Below are positions 53,641-64,000 of a DNA stretch of 64,000 nucleotides, one piece after another; position 1 is the stretch's first letter; every line of letters begins with the position of its first letter. The notes under the pieces are model-generated. The model saw only the letters and a program-made list of their open reading frames with translations, was not told the origin of the DNA and did no database searches. Position numbers and translations under genes: made by a program. This stretch comes from Heloderma charlesbogerti. Taxonomy: Eukaryota > Chordata > Lepidosauria > Squamata > Helodermatidae. The stretch spans positions 434,001-498,000 of the forward strand of contig JANEZZ010000405.1 in assembly GCA_026122225.1 (NCBI GenBank). The letters run 5' to 3'.

Positions 53641-53860
53641 TAAAAGGTTCCCTATAGCAGGATTAGAGTCTTGGAATAGGAATGGGGTGACCCAGGTTCA
53701 AATCTTCACTCCCCATGAAGGTCACTGGGTGACCCTGAGCCAGTTCTAATACTTCAGCCCAACATTTCCCACTGGGTTGTCATAATGACAACATGTCTGC
53801 TCTGAGCTGCTCAGAGGAAGAGCAGGATAAAATAATGAAATAAATACATTCTCTTGATTT
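53640..53860 (+). mobile_element. decayed tRNA-derived SINE
   Basis: CCCAGGTTCAAATCTTCACT (B-box-like), AAGGTCACTGGGTGACCCTG and an AGAGGAAGAGCAGGATAAAATAA tail follow the order of the SINE at 46179, with many changes. Confidence 0.6.
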
Positions 53861-54577
53861 TATATTTGTAAAGAAACTATTTCCTCCACTAAAGAGCTCA
53901 TCATAAGGTCCCTGTGCAAAATAAGGTTGAAGATCATTAGTGATGATGATCTGTATGTCCATCTGAAGATATATTCAGCACTAGATCAGAAGACTGGATA
54001 CAAGCCAAAATCGCACATCATGATCATGAAGTCTGTCTGAGAGCACATTCTCTTCATCCACCCCCTCAGGGTTGCTGCCAAGGCTCCAGTGAAGCCATTT
54101 GACTTTGAAAACCTGTCCCACAGACTTCAGCTTGTGTGGGCCGGCTGTTGTTACTGAGTAACGTGGGGAAAGTTCTTGCTTACAAGCTTTTTGTTGGCAA
54201 CTTCATGTGCCACGTACAGCAGGGTCCTATATTCTGATGGACCCAGAGCACTTGCTCTGGGGGACAGTTCAAGGCTATCGATGTGCATTGTAATTTTATT
54301 TCTTGTTTCATTTCATGTATTTATTGTAATTATTCATATCCTGCCTTTCAGGATACAAATCCTTCCAAGGCGGCTTATGAGTAGCACCAATGCCGCACCA
54401 ACGTTGTAGCCAGAACCTAAGCAACCCCAAACAGCCTGACTGTCCCTTATTTTATCACACTTTCCCTGCTGCATGTGGCTTGGCTCACTTCCCCAAGCCA
54501 TCTCCAGCTATTTGAATCTGCACTCACACACACACACACACTTACTCTGTTGTTAGTCTTTCTGTCTTTCACACACA

Positions 54578-54612
<35 letters not shown>

Positions 54613-55639
54613 CTCCATGCTCTTTAGCCAAAATGCTCACAGAATGGCTCACAAAGATCAGAACTACAATAGTCCCTGCCTTAGTCCCGGCCTTACAATA
54701 TAAAAGACATGACATGAAAGGAAAGGAGAATTGGGAAGGAGGAGGGGAAAGGAAGAAGAAGCAAACTCAGGCACTAGTTCTTAGTTGCAAAGTTCAGCAG
54801 GCAGTCATCATGGAGCCAGGACTAAGCACAGAGAAAGACCTGCCACTTCTCTCTCTGATGGTCTCAGCAATGACAATTGGTACCTGGAGAGAGCAAATCT
54901 CTCCACTGGAGCTGTATCTAGACATGATGGAGGGTGCCTGACTGTTGCTTTCTCTGTTGGCCTCAAGCAGTGGTAGCCGACAGACTGTCTTATTTCTTTG
55001 AGTCTTCTCACCTTTGGGGGTGAGTGGTGAACCAAGATATTTATTTATTTACATTTCATTTTTATACTGCCCAAAAGCTGAAGCTCTCTGGGTAGCTCAC
55101 AAAAATTAAAACCGAAAAGCACACAGTATATGATATGTCCTTTTCAGTGGTGGGGGCCTGTCTTATGCTCCTCCCTCAGGAAGCTCACCTGGCACCAGGC
55201 TAAAGGGCTTCCTAATTTATCCAAGGGTTTTTTTTTTTAATCCCAATGTGTCCTGGGGCTTCTGATTTTAAGATTAATTGCTATCCTGCTCTTTTATCTG
55301 TCTTATTTTATCTTCAGATTCTGAATCTTTAAAAAAAATCATTTTTAAGTATTATCAGCCACAGAGGGAGCCCTTTTAGGATGGAAGAGTTGGTTATAAA
55401 CACTCCAAATAAAATAAGAATAAACACTCTCTCACCCCCCACCCCCCTTCTGCAGTGTGTTGGCTTTCTGCTTCTGACATGCAGCAATCTGGATGCCACA
55501 CAGAGTGACCTGCATAGGGCTTTTTGAGACAGGGCCCAGCCTCTCAGCATGGGGGTTGGATTAAGCAGCATTTTGTTCCTCCCCAATGCAATTCTTTCAA
55601 ACTCCACAGTTATATTTTAGTTTTGGAGTATTGATCTAG
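53861..55639. repeat. unclassified with simple repeats and a LINE tail
   Basis: (CA)n runs lie at 54529-54541 and about 54584-54611. A SINE-tail-like stretch is at 54300-54385 (ATTCATATCCTGCCTTTC). A minus-strand L2-clade LINE 3' tail lies at about 55035-55125 (TTTATACTGCCCAAAAGC). No gene. Confidence 0.5.
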
Positions 55640-56050
55640 GACTAAGGTTCTAAAGACCTCCTCCAAGTGCCTCCTCCAAGGGAGGCTAGGAAGGTGGTAA
55701 CGAGGGAGAGGGCCTTCTCAGTGGTAGCCCCCCATCTGTGGTATGAGCTCCCTGAAGAGGTCTGCTTGATGCCAGCATTGTTACCTTTTCGGTGCCAGGT
55801 TAAGACCCATCTCTTTCCCCAGGCATTTGGCAGCACGTGATGAGTTTAATCGGTCCTGGATGTGTCTTTAGTTATGACTGTTCAAAGTTGTTTTTAGTTC
55901 TGTGTTGTTTGTGTATATTGTCTGTGTGCTTTTATGTAAATGGATTTTAAATGTTGTATATTGTATTTTAATGTTTTTAACTTCTGTAAACCTCACAGAC
56001 AGCTTCAGCTATGGGGCGGCATAGAAATGTAATACAAATAAAATAAAATA
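55640..56050 (+). mobile_element. L2-clade LINE 3' end
   Basis: The plus strand encodes the ORF2 end GRAFSVVAPHLWYELPEEV-like, with RCQVKTHLFPQAF. It is followed by the characteristic 3' UTR (GTAAACCTCACAGACAGCTTC, GGGGCGGCATAGAAATG) and an AATAAAATAAAATAAA tail. Confidence 0.8.
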
Positions 56051-56556
56051 AACCGGACAGAAGGTGGTAGGAAGTGCCAGCTCCTGGAAGTTTGGGCAGC
56101 TGCCCAAGGAGGTTAGAAGGGCCCCCGGAGCTCATCCTGCGACCCTGTCACACTTCCCAACTCCAGCAGTTGGAAAGGACGGATTAAGGATTTTGGATCC
56201 AAGCAACTGGTATGCTCTTTCTGGGGGTAGGGCAAAAGACTCTGCATGACTCTTGTGTGGGCGCACAAAAAATCTTGTTGGTGCAGCCCTGCGGAAGGAG
56301 CTGGCTTAACGTTTAGCTACACACCTGCGAAGCTGGCCTCTGGAGGACATCTTCCTGCAAATACTCACAGATCCCAAAGAATTCCACACAGCTCCCAGTG
56401 GTTGTTCTAAGCCAGCCAGGAGGAGTGACAGAGGGATCAGCCCCTTCCCCACCCCGTTGCTCAGAACCAGCAGACTGGAGCTGGGGTCCTTCCTGAAGCA
56501 CACTTATCTGCGCCACCTGTTGCACCACCAGAGATTCAGCTCGCAAGCAAACCAGC
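56051..56556 (+). other. 5' flank of the Ly6-like gene
   Basis: No repeat is recognised. This stretch should contain the promoter and 5' UTR of the gene starting at 56557, but I see no clear TATA box. Confidence 0.4.
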
Positions 56557-56611
56557 ATGCCGGGAGCTCTCCACCGCACCGCCTGCGTTTTGCTCAGCTT
56601 TGCACTCATAG
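56557..56611 (+). CDS. Ly6/uPAR three-finger protein, exon 1 (signal peptide)
   Basis: The 55-nt exon encodes MPGALHRTACVLLSFALI plus the first base of an Ala codon: a short basic start and a hydrophobic core, that is, a secretory signal peptide. It ends ATAG|GTATGT. The next exon supplies CC to make Ala, in phase. A separate signal-peptide exon with a phase-1 junction is the standard first exon of Ly6/SLURP/PATE and other three-finger genes. Intron 1 is 2.6 kb and contains a MITE and a CR1 tail. The call depends on exons 2 and 3, which are strong. Confidence 0.75.
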
Positions 56612-57096
56612 GTATGTCATCTCTTGTTCAAACGAGATAAGCTGAGCTACCTCCCCCTGCATGAATTAGGAGGAAGCCTGGCGTATCCCCAATCCAATTT
56701 AAGTTTGGATTGAGCCCTCTCTCAGTCCCCTTCCCTGGACTGATCTCCCCATCTTCACCTCACTTATAGGGCTGATGCTGGCAGCATGGCAAGGATGCAG
56801 TGGCAGCAAGAAATAGCAAACATGGGAAAGGAAGCGAGGGAGGTCTTTTCTCTCTCCCCCCTGCCCCCCACCCGCCAGCAACAACAGTGTTGGCAGTCTG
56901 GTGGTGGCAAAGCAGGACGATCAAGGAAAAAGAAGGGAGGGAGGTCTCTCCATCCTCTTCTGTCTGGTGCGTTATCTTTAAACCAGACTTGGACTGGGCA
57001 GCTCTAAAAACAGAGCACTGCCCTTCAATACAGGACTGATGCCTGATTAGGGATGGGGGGAAACATTTGTTTCATGTTTTTGAACTGCTACGTGAG

Positions 57097-57766
57097 TAGG
57101 GATGTCACAGAATTCCCCCCAAATTTTAAATGGGATTGAATTCTGACAAATCTGGTCCGCGGAATCCTCCTTGGAACGGGGCAGCCTGGTCGACCTGGAC
57201 CGGAGCTCACACAGACCCTTTTTTTTTTGTCCGCCAAACAGTGGATTTTATGAAAATAATTACGAAAATAAAAAAGTAAATCGGAAATGGAGGAAGAAGA
57301 CCGCAAACGGCATTACCCTTTTTACGAGGCATTTTCCTAAGGCTTTCTTTCGCTGGGGCTGAGTTGCGAAGTCCACGGAAATCTTTCATCGTTTCTGTTT
57401 ATTGTCTGTGGAGGTGAGGTCTGGTGAGGTGAGGTCAGGACAGCTCCGGTGCGGTCAGGTGAGGTCAGGTGACCGGAAGTTACATGGGGAATCCCTGTGA
57501 AGGGCTTTACTCTTACGGAGACTGAGGGCACGCGAGAAGGATTTTTCAGCAGGAATTACAAAATTATTTACGAAAGTTCGGGAGCCGGAAAAAAATGGGG
57601 GGGGGAATACGGGGCAGGTGGACGGCGGAATGGGGCGGCCCTTGGCTCTGCAGAATCCTCGCAGAGTGGAGCTGCTCCATGAGGATTTCGGGGGGGTGGA
57701 ATGGATCGCCTCCCCCCCCCTCGGATTCCCCACCAGAATGGACGGTTGGGAATCCATACATCCCTA
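57097..57766 (+). mobile_element. hAT MITE, divergent member
   Basis: It starts TAGGGATGTCACAGAATTCC and ends CATACATCCCTA. Flanks TACGTGAG and TTGTGAGT do not match base for base, although both contain a TGAG-like core, so one end may be shifted. The interior (57250-57560) lacks the usual TACGTAAATATTTACGTA modules. Confidence 0.6.
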
Positions 57767-58335
57767 TTGTGAGTCAGTTATCCTTCAAGATTTCCAGTTC
57801 GCTGAATTTTCAATGGAGTTCTCCAGTCACGCAACACATACATAAATGCCTATATTAAGTGAAACCGCTTGTCCAAAATGTGTATATTAGGTAAAAATCT
57901 ATGCCCAAATGCATGTATTGGGAGACATATATTTTAAAACCCCAACAACAGCTCAGTTTGGGAAGAACCTAAGATCTGAAAAATGAAAATCTGAGAGAAA
58001 CTGAAATGGATAGATTAATCAAACCCTGCCTCTGACAGCTCTTCAGACAGAGGATTGTCCTCTGTAAAGTAGGACACATGGCCACACTATAGAGTTACAA
58101 ATATGCCCTGGGAAGTCTATGTTTCCCAAGGGATAAAGACAGGGATTTGGGAGATTGGTGGGTGAATGGGAAGACGTTTCGGGGTTGGCTGGGAATGAGG
58201 TAAGAACAGTGGAGGCTGGTGGCTCCATTGTCAATGGCATGGTGAATCCGCTCCGGGCTTAAGTCAGAACTCTGAAGGAGATTTTACCCAGAAATCCCCA
58301 GCTGAGCTAGGCTATGTCCTCATGTATTTTGGAAA

Positions 58336-58563
58336 GCAAATGGCATCCAGTGGCCACCATTTCCTGCCCCCAGAAAGATGCTCTGCATAGAACAGCCTTT
58401 CCCAACCTGGTGCCCTCCAGATGCGTTGGACTACAATTCCCTTAATCCCCAGATTATGGGGGTCATAGTCCAACACATTTGGAAGGCACCAGGTCAGGGA
58501 AGGCTGATGTAGGGTATAATTCCAAGGGCATTCTGGGGCAGGAAATGGTGGCTGCCAGATGGG
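58336..58563. repeat. inverted repeat with a second MITE nested in its loop
   Basis: Outer arms at about 58343-58380 and 58527-58561 (CCACCATTTCCTGCCCC and its complement) enclose an inner inverted repeat at 58400-58507 (CAGCCTTTCCCAACCTGGTG ... CACCAGGTCAGGGAAGGCTG), itself a common squamate MITE. Confidence 0.75.
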
Positions 58564-58962
58564 ACCACAGCCCTCAGAAGAGCTCTTACTCTTCCTGTCT
58601 ATACTATATCATTCCCCCCTCACACAGAAGAACGTGTGTGTGTGTGTGGGGGGGAGAATAGGAAGCTGCTACCACACACCACACTGCATACAGTTAATGT
58701 GCAGCCCTCTCCCTCAACTCACTTTGAATATTTTTCTCCCTTTGGAAATCATACCCCCATTTCAGGAGGCCAGATTCATCACCCCTCCCAAGGTAATTGG
58801 AATAGCCATGTTGACAAACTAAAGTTCAGGCCTAGTGTAAATCTAGAGCAGAGACTGCTACTTCCCTGCCTCCCCTCCATACCTACGTGCATTAATAGTC
58901 CGTGGTGAGAACATCTGTAAAGGGCAACTGTTGCCTCTGGTCAATCAAGTATTAGGAGTTCA

Positions 58963-59038
58963 TAGAATCATAGAATAGTAGGGTTGGAAGGGGCCTACAA
59001 GGCCATCGAGTCCAACCCCCTGCTAAGTGCAGGAATTC
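58963..59038 (-). mobile_element. CR1 3' tail fragment
   Basis: ATAGAATCATAGAATAGTAG through CCCCCTGCTAAGTGCAGGAA, the last 75 bp or so of CR1. Confidence 0.88.
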
Positions 59039-59238
59039 TTGAAACTTCTTGAAGTTCTTGAAACTCTATGAAAACCCACCAAACCCGTTTACCAGAGGTA
59101 GAAGTGGGATAGCCGTATACACCATGCTTGGCGATCTGTCATTCAAACCTCTTTCAGCTCTAGGAAGAAAACTACCAATTGTCTCTAGCCAAAGTTCACA
59201 GCATGGACAACGTCAATTCTTTCCTTTTGCCATTGCAG

Positions 59239-59358
59239 CCTATAGCCTGAAGTGCCACTACTGTGTACGGGAGAATGCTAATAAGGGCTGTCAAAAAAAT
59301 ATGAACGTCTGTTACCCCAAAGATGGCCGGAAATGCATGGCGATCACAGTCTTTTTCA
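59239..59358 (+). CDS. Ly6/uPAR three-finger protein, exon 2
   Basis: A 120-nt exon from the GCAG acceptor at 59238 to TTCA|GTAAGT. It begins AYSLKCHYC, the LxCxxC entry of an LU (three-finger) domain, and carries five cysteines in the spacing CxxC, then GC, C and C (finger 1 and the start of finger 2). Splitting the LU domain inside finger 2 with a phase-1 junction is the usual Ly6 gene layout. The mature protein probably starts at Ala/Tyr-Ser-Leu-Lys. The extra Cys pair in finger 1 is the ancestral ten-Cys Ly6 pattern, not the eight-Cys pattern of classic snake three-finger toxins. Confidence 0.88.
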
Positions 59359-60734
59359 GTAAGTTAAGGTCAAGAGGAATGGCCATGTGCAATTAAAACA
59401 TGCTACTACTTCCACTGCAACATGTTTCTTTTTGCAGTTCAGAATCTTCCTTTCTTTTTTGCTCCGCTTAGGCCCTGCTTAGCAGGGCTCTGTTGTGGCC
59501 CAACTGAGAAATAGCCCTCCTAACTTTTCTTAGATGGAGACACTGCTTGTCTGGGGTCTATCGATTTGGGTGAGTGGCATTCACCCTCTTCCGCAGGGGT
59601 GGGCAACTTCCAGCCCAGGGGCCAAATCTGGGGTTTGGCCCCCAGGATTTCCCCTGAAGGCCATGCCCCCCTCCCCTGGCCCCACTCCCTTTCCCCTTAT
59701 CATTTGGTGGTTTCCTGGCTTTTGCATAGATCCCCCCCCCCTTGAATGCCTCTTCTGAGGTTTAGGTACGGGCAAGGTGAGTGAGGGGGAGAAATGATAA
59801 GAGCTGTATAAACGCATGCACGATGTGGAGAAAGTGGACAGGGATATGTTTTTCTCACTCTCTTGTAATACTAGTACCTGGGTGAGAAATTTCAGGAAAT
59901 TTCATAAAACGAAGCATGTCTTCACACAGCACAGGAATTTGCTGCCACAGGATATATTCATGACCATCAACTTGGATGGCTTGGAAAGGAGATTAGAGAA
60001 ATTCATGGAGGGTAAAACTATCAATGGCTACTAGTCCTCATGGTGGCTATATATTATCTCTAGGATCAGAGTAGGATGGCCATTTATGAACTGCCAAAAA
60101 AGAGGGCACCCATCATGAAAAAAGAGGACACAAAAAATTGCATAAAATTTTCATATGTTTGTATATACAAATTTAGAAATAATTATTACAATTCAAATAG
60201 AAATACAGTACATTTCACCATAGTGTGGAATACTGAATCAAGTGACCTGTGAGCCTGCCTGCTCAGTCTGCTGCCGAGGTCAACTGTTCCTATGATTCTT
60301 TGTCTTGAAACTGGACTTGGACAGGTCAGCCCTTCAACAGAGGACACCTTCAAATAGAGAGTGGTCTTCTTGCAGCCCTTCAAACAGGGCTGTCCTCTGT
60401 AAAAGAGGGCACCTGGCCACCCTAGTGGAGTACACCTCGGTATACCATTTGTTGGGGAACACGAGCGGGAGGGTGCCTCTATTGCACTCATATCCTACTT
60501 GTGGTCTTCCCAAAAGGCATCTGGTTGGACACTGTGGGAACAGAATGCTGGACTGGATGGTCTAATCCAACACAGCTCTTCTTATACTCTGAAGTCAGCT
60601 CCGAAGAGCTGCTGCCCCATCTGGCATTTAGTGCTAAAGCAGTGCAGATGAAAAAATGTTCAGCGGTGAAAACATCCGGAGTCAACATATCTCACTCTTC
60701 CTTTTGTGCTCTGTTTCCCCACCTTCCTCTGCAG
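59359..60734 (+). other. intron 2 of the Ly6-like gene
   Basis: It has a dispersed repeat at about 59590-59770 (GGTGGGCAACTTCCAGCCC) and the LINE-tail repeat at about 59935-60590 (GGACTGGATGGTCTAATCC, CTCTTCTTATAC). The acceptor is TTCCTCTGCAG. Confidence 0.8.
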
Positions 60735-60877
60735 AGAACAAGATCAAGTACAGGATGGAAGGCTGCACGACTGGCCTGAAAGACTGTACCCAAGAAAGAA
60801 AGGGCAAGGCTGGCTACTATGTGAATGTCACTTGCTGCGAGAGGGATCTCTGCAACCACTGGGACCATGACATTTGA
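60735..60877 (+). CDS. Ly6/uPAR three-finger protein, exon 3
   Basis: A 143-nt last exon. It completes a Lys codon and encodes the rest of finger 2 and finger 3: GCTTGLKDC, then GYYVNVTCCERDLCN, the C-C-x(4)-C-N signature that closes LU domains. It then encodes WDHDI and TGA. This gives ten cysteines in all and a predicted precursor of 105 residues, with a mature protein of about 86. There is one N-glycosylation sequon (NVT) in finger 3. No hydrophobic C-terminus follows, so there is no GPI anchor. The product should be a free secreted protein of the SLURP/PATE kind. Such proteins often bind nicotinic receptors or act in reproductive or skin fluids. The actual target is unknown. Confidence 0.9.
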
Positions 60878-61785
60878 GTTTAAGCCTGGACAGGGAGTAA
60901 AACATTGTGTTCAGGCTCAGTGGCCAACACTTGCTTCTATTAGCCAGCAGGAATGTAGAAAAAATGCCCCTGAGCACATGCAAAATTCCTCTCTCTTTCC
61001 ATGGAGCAAATGCAACTGACCATGCCAACAGAAAACTATTTCACAGAAGGCAAACTTTTCTTCATTCCCCACCCCCTTTCTGCTAGCCAACTCATTCCCC
61101 CCTGTGTTTTTTTTTTTTTTTACCCCGTGGATCACCACCCATAGATGCACTACCTCTTCCTCTTCTTCTTCCTCTCTCTCACGCTCACGCTCACTCTCAC
61201 TCACCCACCCACACAAACACATGCAAGAACCCCGTGCATGTATCCACCTGCTGCCTGGCAAAGAAGACAGAAGCTGTGCTACAAGCCCTGCCAATGGGGA
61301 GCCCTACCTGGGAGAAACTGTTGAGAATTTCTCCTCCCCCTGGAGAAATTTGGTGAACTTGTCTCCCAGATCTCTCTGCCCACAAGTAAGGTACAGAATT
61401 TCAAGAAGCCATTTGTGCACCGCTCGTAGTAAATTGGTTATTCAGCAGCGTATTTTATATGAGAGTTGCAGAGTTAAGAAAGAAGAATGTTGTCCTTTCC
61501 ATGTCTAATCAGATATCAGCCACACTGAGCTCAGTGGGACTTCCTCCCAAGTAAACATGCTGAAGAATCAGCAAAATAATTCAGAGAAACTAAAAACAGT
61601 TCTTCTCAAATTTCTTGGTTCCAGTCGTTTTCATTTGAATGACTGTTTCTCTCCAGCCCTGAGGCTGATACTGAAGCAAACCGTCATTCTTTAAGTTGAA
61701 GCTTCCACATATCGAAAATCCAGTTTCCCTCCCAAATCTTAAGTGGGACAAAGCATTGCTGTAGCTGGGGTGGCAAATCCATTAT
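60878..61785 (+). other. 3' flank of the Ly6-like gene
   Basis: No canonical AATAAA is seen. A (CTC/CTT)-rich stretch (61150-61205) yields a spurious Ser-rich frame. A MITE scrap (GAGCTCAGTGGGACTTCCTC, CAAGTAAACATGC) lies at about 61520-61560. Confidence 0.5.
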
Positions 61786-61789
61786 CCCC

Positions 61790-62030
61790 ATTTTGGCTAG
61801 AGCCCCTGTTTGAAAGATCAGATTTATTGGCTTTTATTGTTATTTTTATTGTTTTTATGTTTTTATCACTTTGAATATTTTAACTGTTTTTATGTAGAGA
61901 ACTTCGGCTATTGGGCGGTATAGAAATTAAATAAATAAATAAATATTTTATTACTGTGAGCCATCTTGGGAGAGCTTCTGCTCTGAAAGGCGGCCAAGAA
62001 ATATTTTAAGTAAGTAAGTAATTTACAAGT
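61790..62030 (+). mobile_element. L2-clade LINE 3' tail
   Basis: TTTTTATTGTTTTTATG, then GAGAACTTCGGCTATTGGGC, GGTATAGAAATTAAATAAAT: the 3' UTR and tail of the same LINE type as 55640-56050. Confidence 0.7.
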
Positions 62031-62109
62031 TTGCCTACCACAATTATATCCATTTTTACCATCTGTTTGTTTTATTATTTGTCTCCTGAGTGATTATATT
62101 TTGGAGAAG

Positions 62110-62535
62110 TATAGAATCATAGAATAGTAGGGTTGGAAGGGGCCTACAAGGCCATTGAGTCCAACCCCCTGCTCAATGCAGGAATCCAAGTCAGAGCATC
62201 CCTGACAAATGGCTGTCCAGCCTCATCTTGAAGGCCTCCAGTGTGGGAGAGCCCACCACCTCCCTAGGGAATTGGTTCCATTGTCGTATTGCTCTAACAG
62301 TCAGGACATTTTTCCTGATGTTCAGCCGGAATCTGGCTTCCTGTCACTTGAGCCCATGATTCCGTGTCCTGCACTCTGGGATGATGGAGAAGAGATCCTG
62401 GCCTTCCTCTCTGTGACAACCTTTCAGGTACTTGAAGAGCGCTATCATATCTCCCCTCAGTCTTCTCTTCTCAAGGCTAAACATGTCCAGTCTCTCCTCA
62501 TAGGGCTTTGTTTCCAGTCCTCTGATCATCTTTGT
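62110..62535 (-). mobile_element. CR1 LINE 3' end (about 425 bp)
   Basis: It contains the CR1 tail and, on the minus strand, the ORF2 end [33 protein letters not shown] few residues are missing compared with the copy at 4517. Confidence 0.92.
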
Positions 62536-63284
62536 GGTTGTGGGTGAGTGCTTGCACCTGACTGCTGTCGTCCAAAGATAGTTGGCATGTGTGTTACTGG
62601 CTGGTATTTGGGTGAGAGTGTTGCATCATGGGATTGGGTGGTGACTGATGTACATGTCCTCTTCAATTATCAACCTGCTTCCTGGAAGTTAAGGCACAGT
62701 CATTGCAAGTGGATTATCTATTCCATTTTGACAACTAAAAGTCTAACATTAAAACATTGGAAGGATAAATGCTCATTTCCTATAATGCAATGGCAGTGGT
62801 GTAGTGGAGGCAGAGCTCTCAGGGACGCAGCCCCAACACTGTTTCATTAGCAGAGACTCTGATGTCATCTGCCACCCCCCTCAGAATTCCCTGTTCCCTC
62901 TGAGCTCAGCTGCGATCCTCAGTGTAGCTGTGGGGGGAATGAATTTTCCAAGCAACAATATATTCTTCCATGTTGGAATGCAAAGTATTTGGGATGACTT
63001 GGTTTGGAATGGGCAATGAAGACCTATTTGCTTTACCAAAGACGTGCTCCTGGTAGAGATGAAAACTCCTAGAACTGGTTTGTTGATAAGGATCGACACA
63101 AGTCCCTGAAATTTTTAGACTGCCCTTGGAGATTGTCACAATGAGCTCCTGCATTTCCCAGTTTACCACTACACCACTGTGTGTGTGTGTGTGTGTGTGT
63201 GTAGTTCAATCCAGCTGGGTGTGTCAACATTTCTGTTGGACGGGGAGGGGGGAGATATAATGAAGGAGCTTAAAAAGGTAAAGG
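62536..63284. other. unclassified, with a (GT)n run
   Basis: (GT)n lies at about 63179-63202. I see no gene. A scrap of CAGTGGTGTAGTGG near 62793 may be a SINE head. Confidence 0.5.
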
Positions 63285-63611
63285 TGTCCCGAACCAGTCA
63301 TGTCTGACTCTAGGGTGCGGTGCTCATCCCCGTTTCTAAGCCGAAGAGCCAGCGCTGTCCGAAGACGCTTCTGTGGTCATGTGGCCGGCATGACTGAACA
63401 CCGAGGTGCATGGAACGCTGTTACCTTTCCCGCCGAAGCGGTGCCTATTTATCTACTTGCAATTTCTTGCTTTCGAACTGCTAGGTTGGCAGAAGCTGGG
63501 ACCGAAGACGGGAGCTCACTCCGTCACGCGGCACTCGGGTCTCGAACTGCTGACCTGCCGACCTTCCAGTCTGCAGTTCAGCGTCTTAACCACTAAGCCA
63601 CCACGGCCCCA
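63285..63611 (-). mobile_element. tRNA-derived SINE of another family
   Basis: Minus-strand reading starts GGGGCCGTGGTGGCTTAGTG and GGTTAAGACGCTGAACTG (tRNA-like A-box region), with GGTCGGCAGGTCAGCAG and GTTCGAGACCCGAG (B-box). It continues through GTGCCGCGTGACGG to ACCCTAGAGTCAGACATGAC. It differs from the Sauria type at 46179. Common in squamate genomes by my recollection. Confidence 0.7.
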
Positions 63612-64000
63612 AGGAGCTTAGGGAAGGCTAATAGGTAATGCTGGAGCACTAAGGGAGTGTGCAAGGGGGCTGTTTAAATGAGAAAGGATCTGTCCATGAG
63701 GGCTGAGTTGAGGTGGTGAAGTTTCCATAGAGTATCATATTTTGAAAACCTAAAATGTTTGTGTTTGAGTGGGTGAGTGAGTGAGTGAGTGAATGAGTGA
63801 GTGAAAAAGGTTTTAACACCCCTGCATTTTTTCTCAAGACGTCCAATTGAAATACTGCTGCCTTACTCTCAGCTGCACTGTTTTTGGATCCCAGTTGAAG
63901 GCTGTATATCTTACAACATTGTATAATCTTAGAAGGGGGCGTGGCTGTGAGGGGTCGTGGCTGTGACGGTCACGAAGGGACCCTGCACTGCTGAATTTGC
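63612..64000. repeat. unclassified with (GAGT)n
   Basis: A (GAGT)n/(GTGA)n run lies at about 63767-63804. Nothing else is recognised. Confidence 0.6.

Larger units (their letters stand above)
56612..59238 (+). other. intron 1 of the Ly6-like gene
   Basis: It contains a hAT MITE (57097-57766), a scrap of the CAGTGGAGGCTG MITE (58206-58280), a nested inverted repeat (58336-58563), a (TG)n run (about 58633-58646) and a CR1 tail (58963-59038). It ends in TTTTGCCATTGCAG. Confidence 0.8.

Noticed and set aside
53255..53749. 164-codon plus-strand frame
   Set aside because: Composition driven by GTGTGT-rich sequence, no domain, no splice or signal context.
56557..60877. Ly6-like gene as a venom three-finger toxin
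   Set aside because: It has the ancestral ten-cysteine pattern and no feature specific to toxin subfamilies. Secreted body proteins share this layout.

Overview
The window reads as squamate reptile (lizard or snake) nuclear DNA. The evidence is the repeat mix: CR1, BovB/RTE, L2-clade, L1 and Vingi/I-like LINE fragments, Sauria-type tRNA SINEs, a 5S-rRNA-derived fragment and many hAT-type and mariner-type MITEs. Genes are split by GT-AG introns. I cannot name the species. Less than 10% of the window is protein-coding.

Genes, all on the + strand. (1) Three tandem cholinesterase-like genes: the last coding exon of copy 1 (690-757), a complete copy 2 (30798-36361, three coding exons, 572 aa) and a complete copy 3 (43415-49361, three coding exons, 562 aa). 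Both complete copies have the exon layout of vertebrate cholinesterase genes: one huge first coding exon, a second exon of about 160 nt, and a short exon for the C-terminal tail. Copy 2 keeps an open frame but has lost the catalytic histidine and most of the oxyanion-hole motif. Copy 3 keeps Ser and His, with Asp in place of the catalytic Glu. (2) A three-exon Ly6/uPAR (three-finger) gene for a small secreted ten-cysteine protein (56557-60877).

Layout. 0-1 kb is the end of cholinesterase-like copy 1. 1-30 kb is repeat-rich intergenic DNA with many copies of one palindromic hAT MITE family, a truncated CR1, a 0.9-kb minisatellite, LINE fragments and two related segments of about 4 kb (9.86-13.67 kb and 19.99-24.36 kb). 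30.8-36.4 kb is copy 2. 36.4-43.3 kb is repeats, including segments that resemble parts of the 19-20 kb and 45 kb regions. 43.4-49.4 kb is copy 3. 49.4-56.5 kb is mostly unclassified DNA. 56.6-60.9 kb is the Ly6 gene, and the window ends in LINE and SINE fragments.

The most unusual element is the palindromic MITE family. Copies begin TAGGGATG and end CATCCCTA, are flanked by 8-bp target duplications (six perfect pairs seen), and consist almost entirely of palindromes nested inside larger palindromes. Both ends commonly carry a near-consensus splice donor pointing out of the element. One copy has a matching empty site in the duplicated segment, so insertion came after that duplication.
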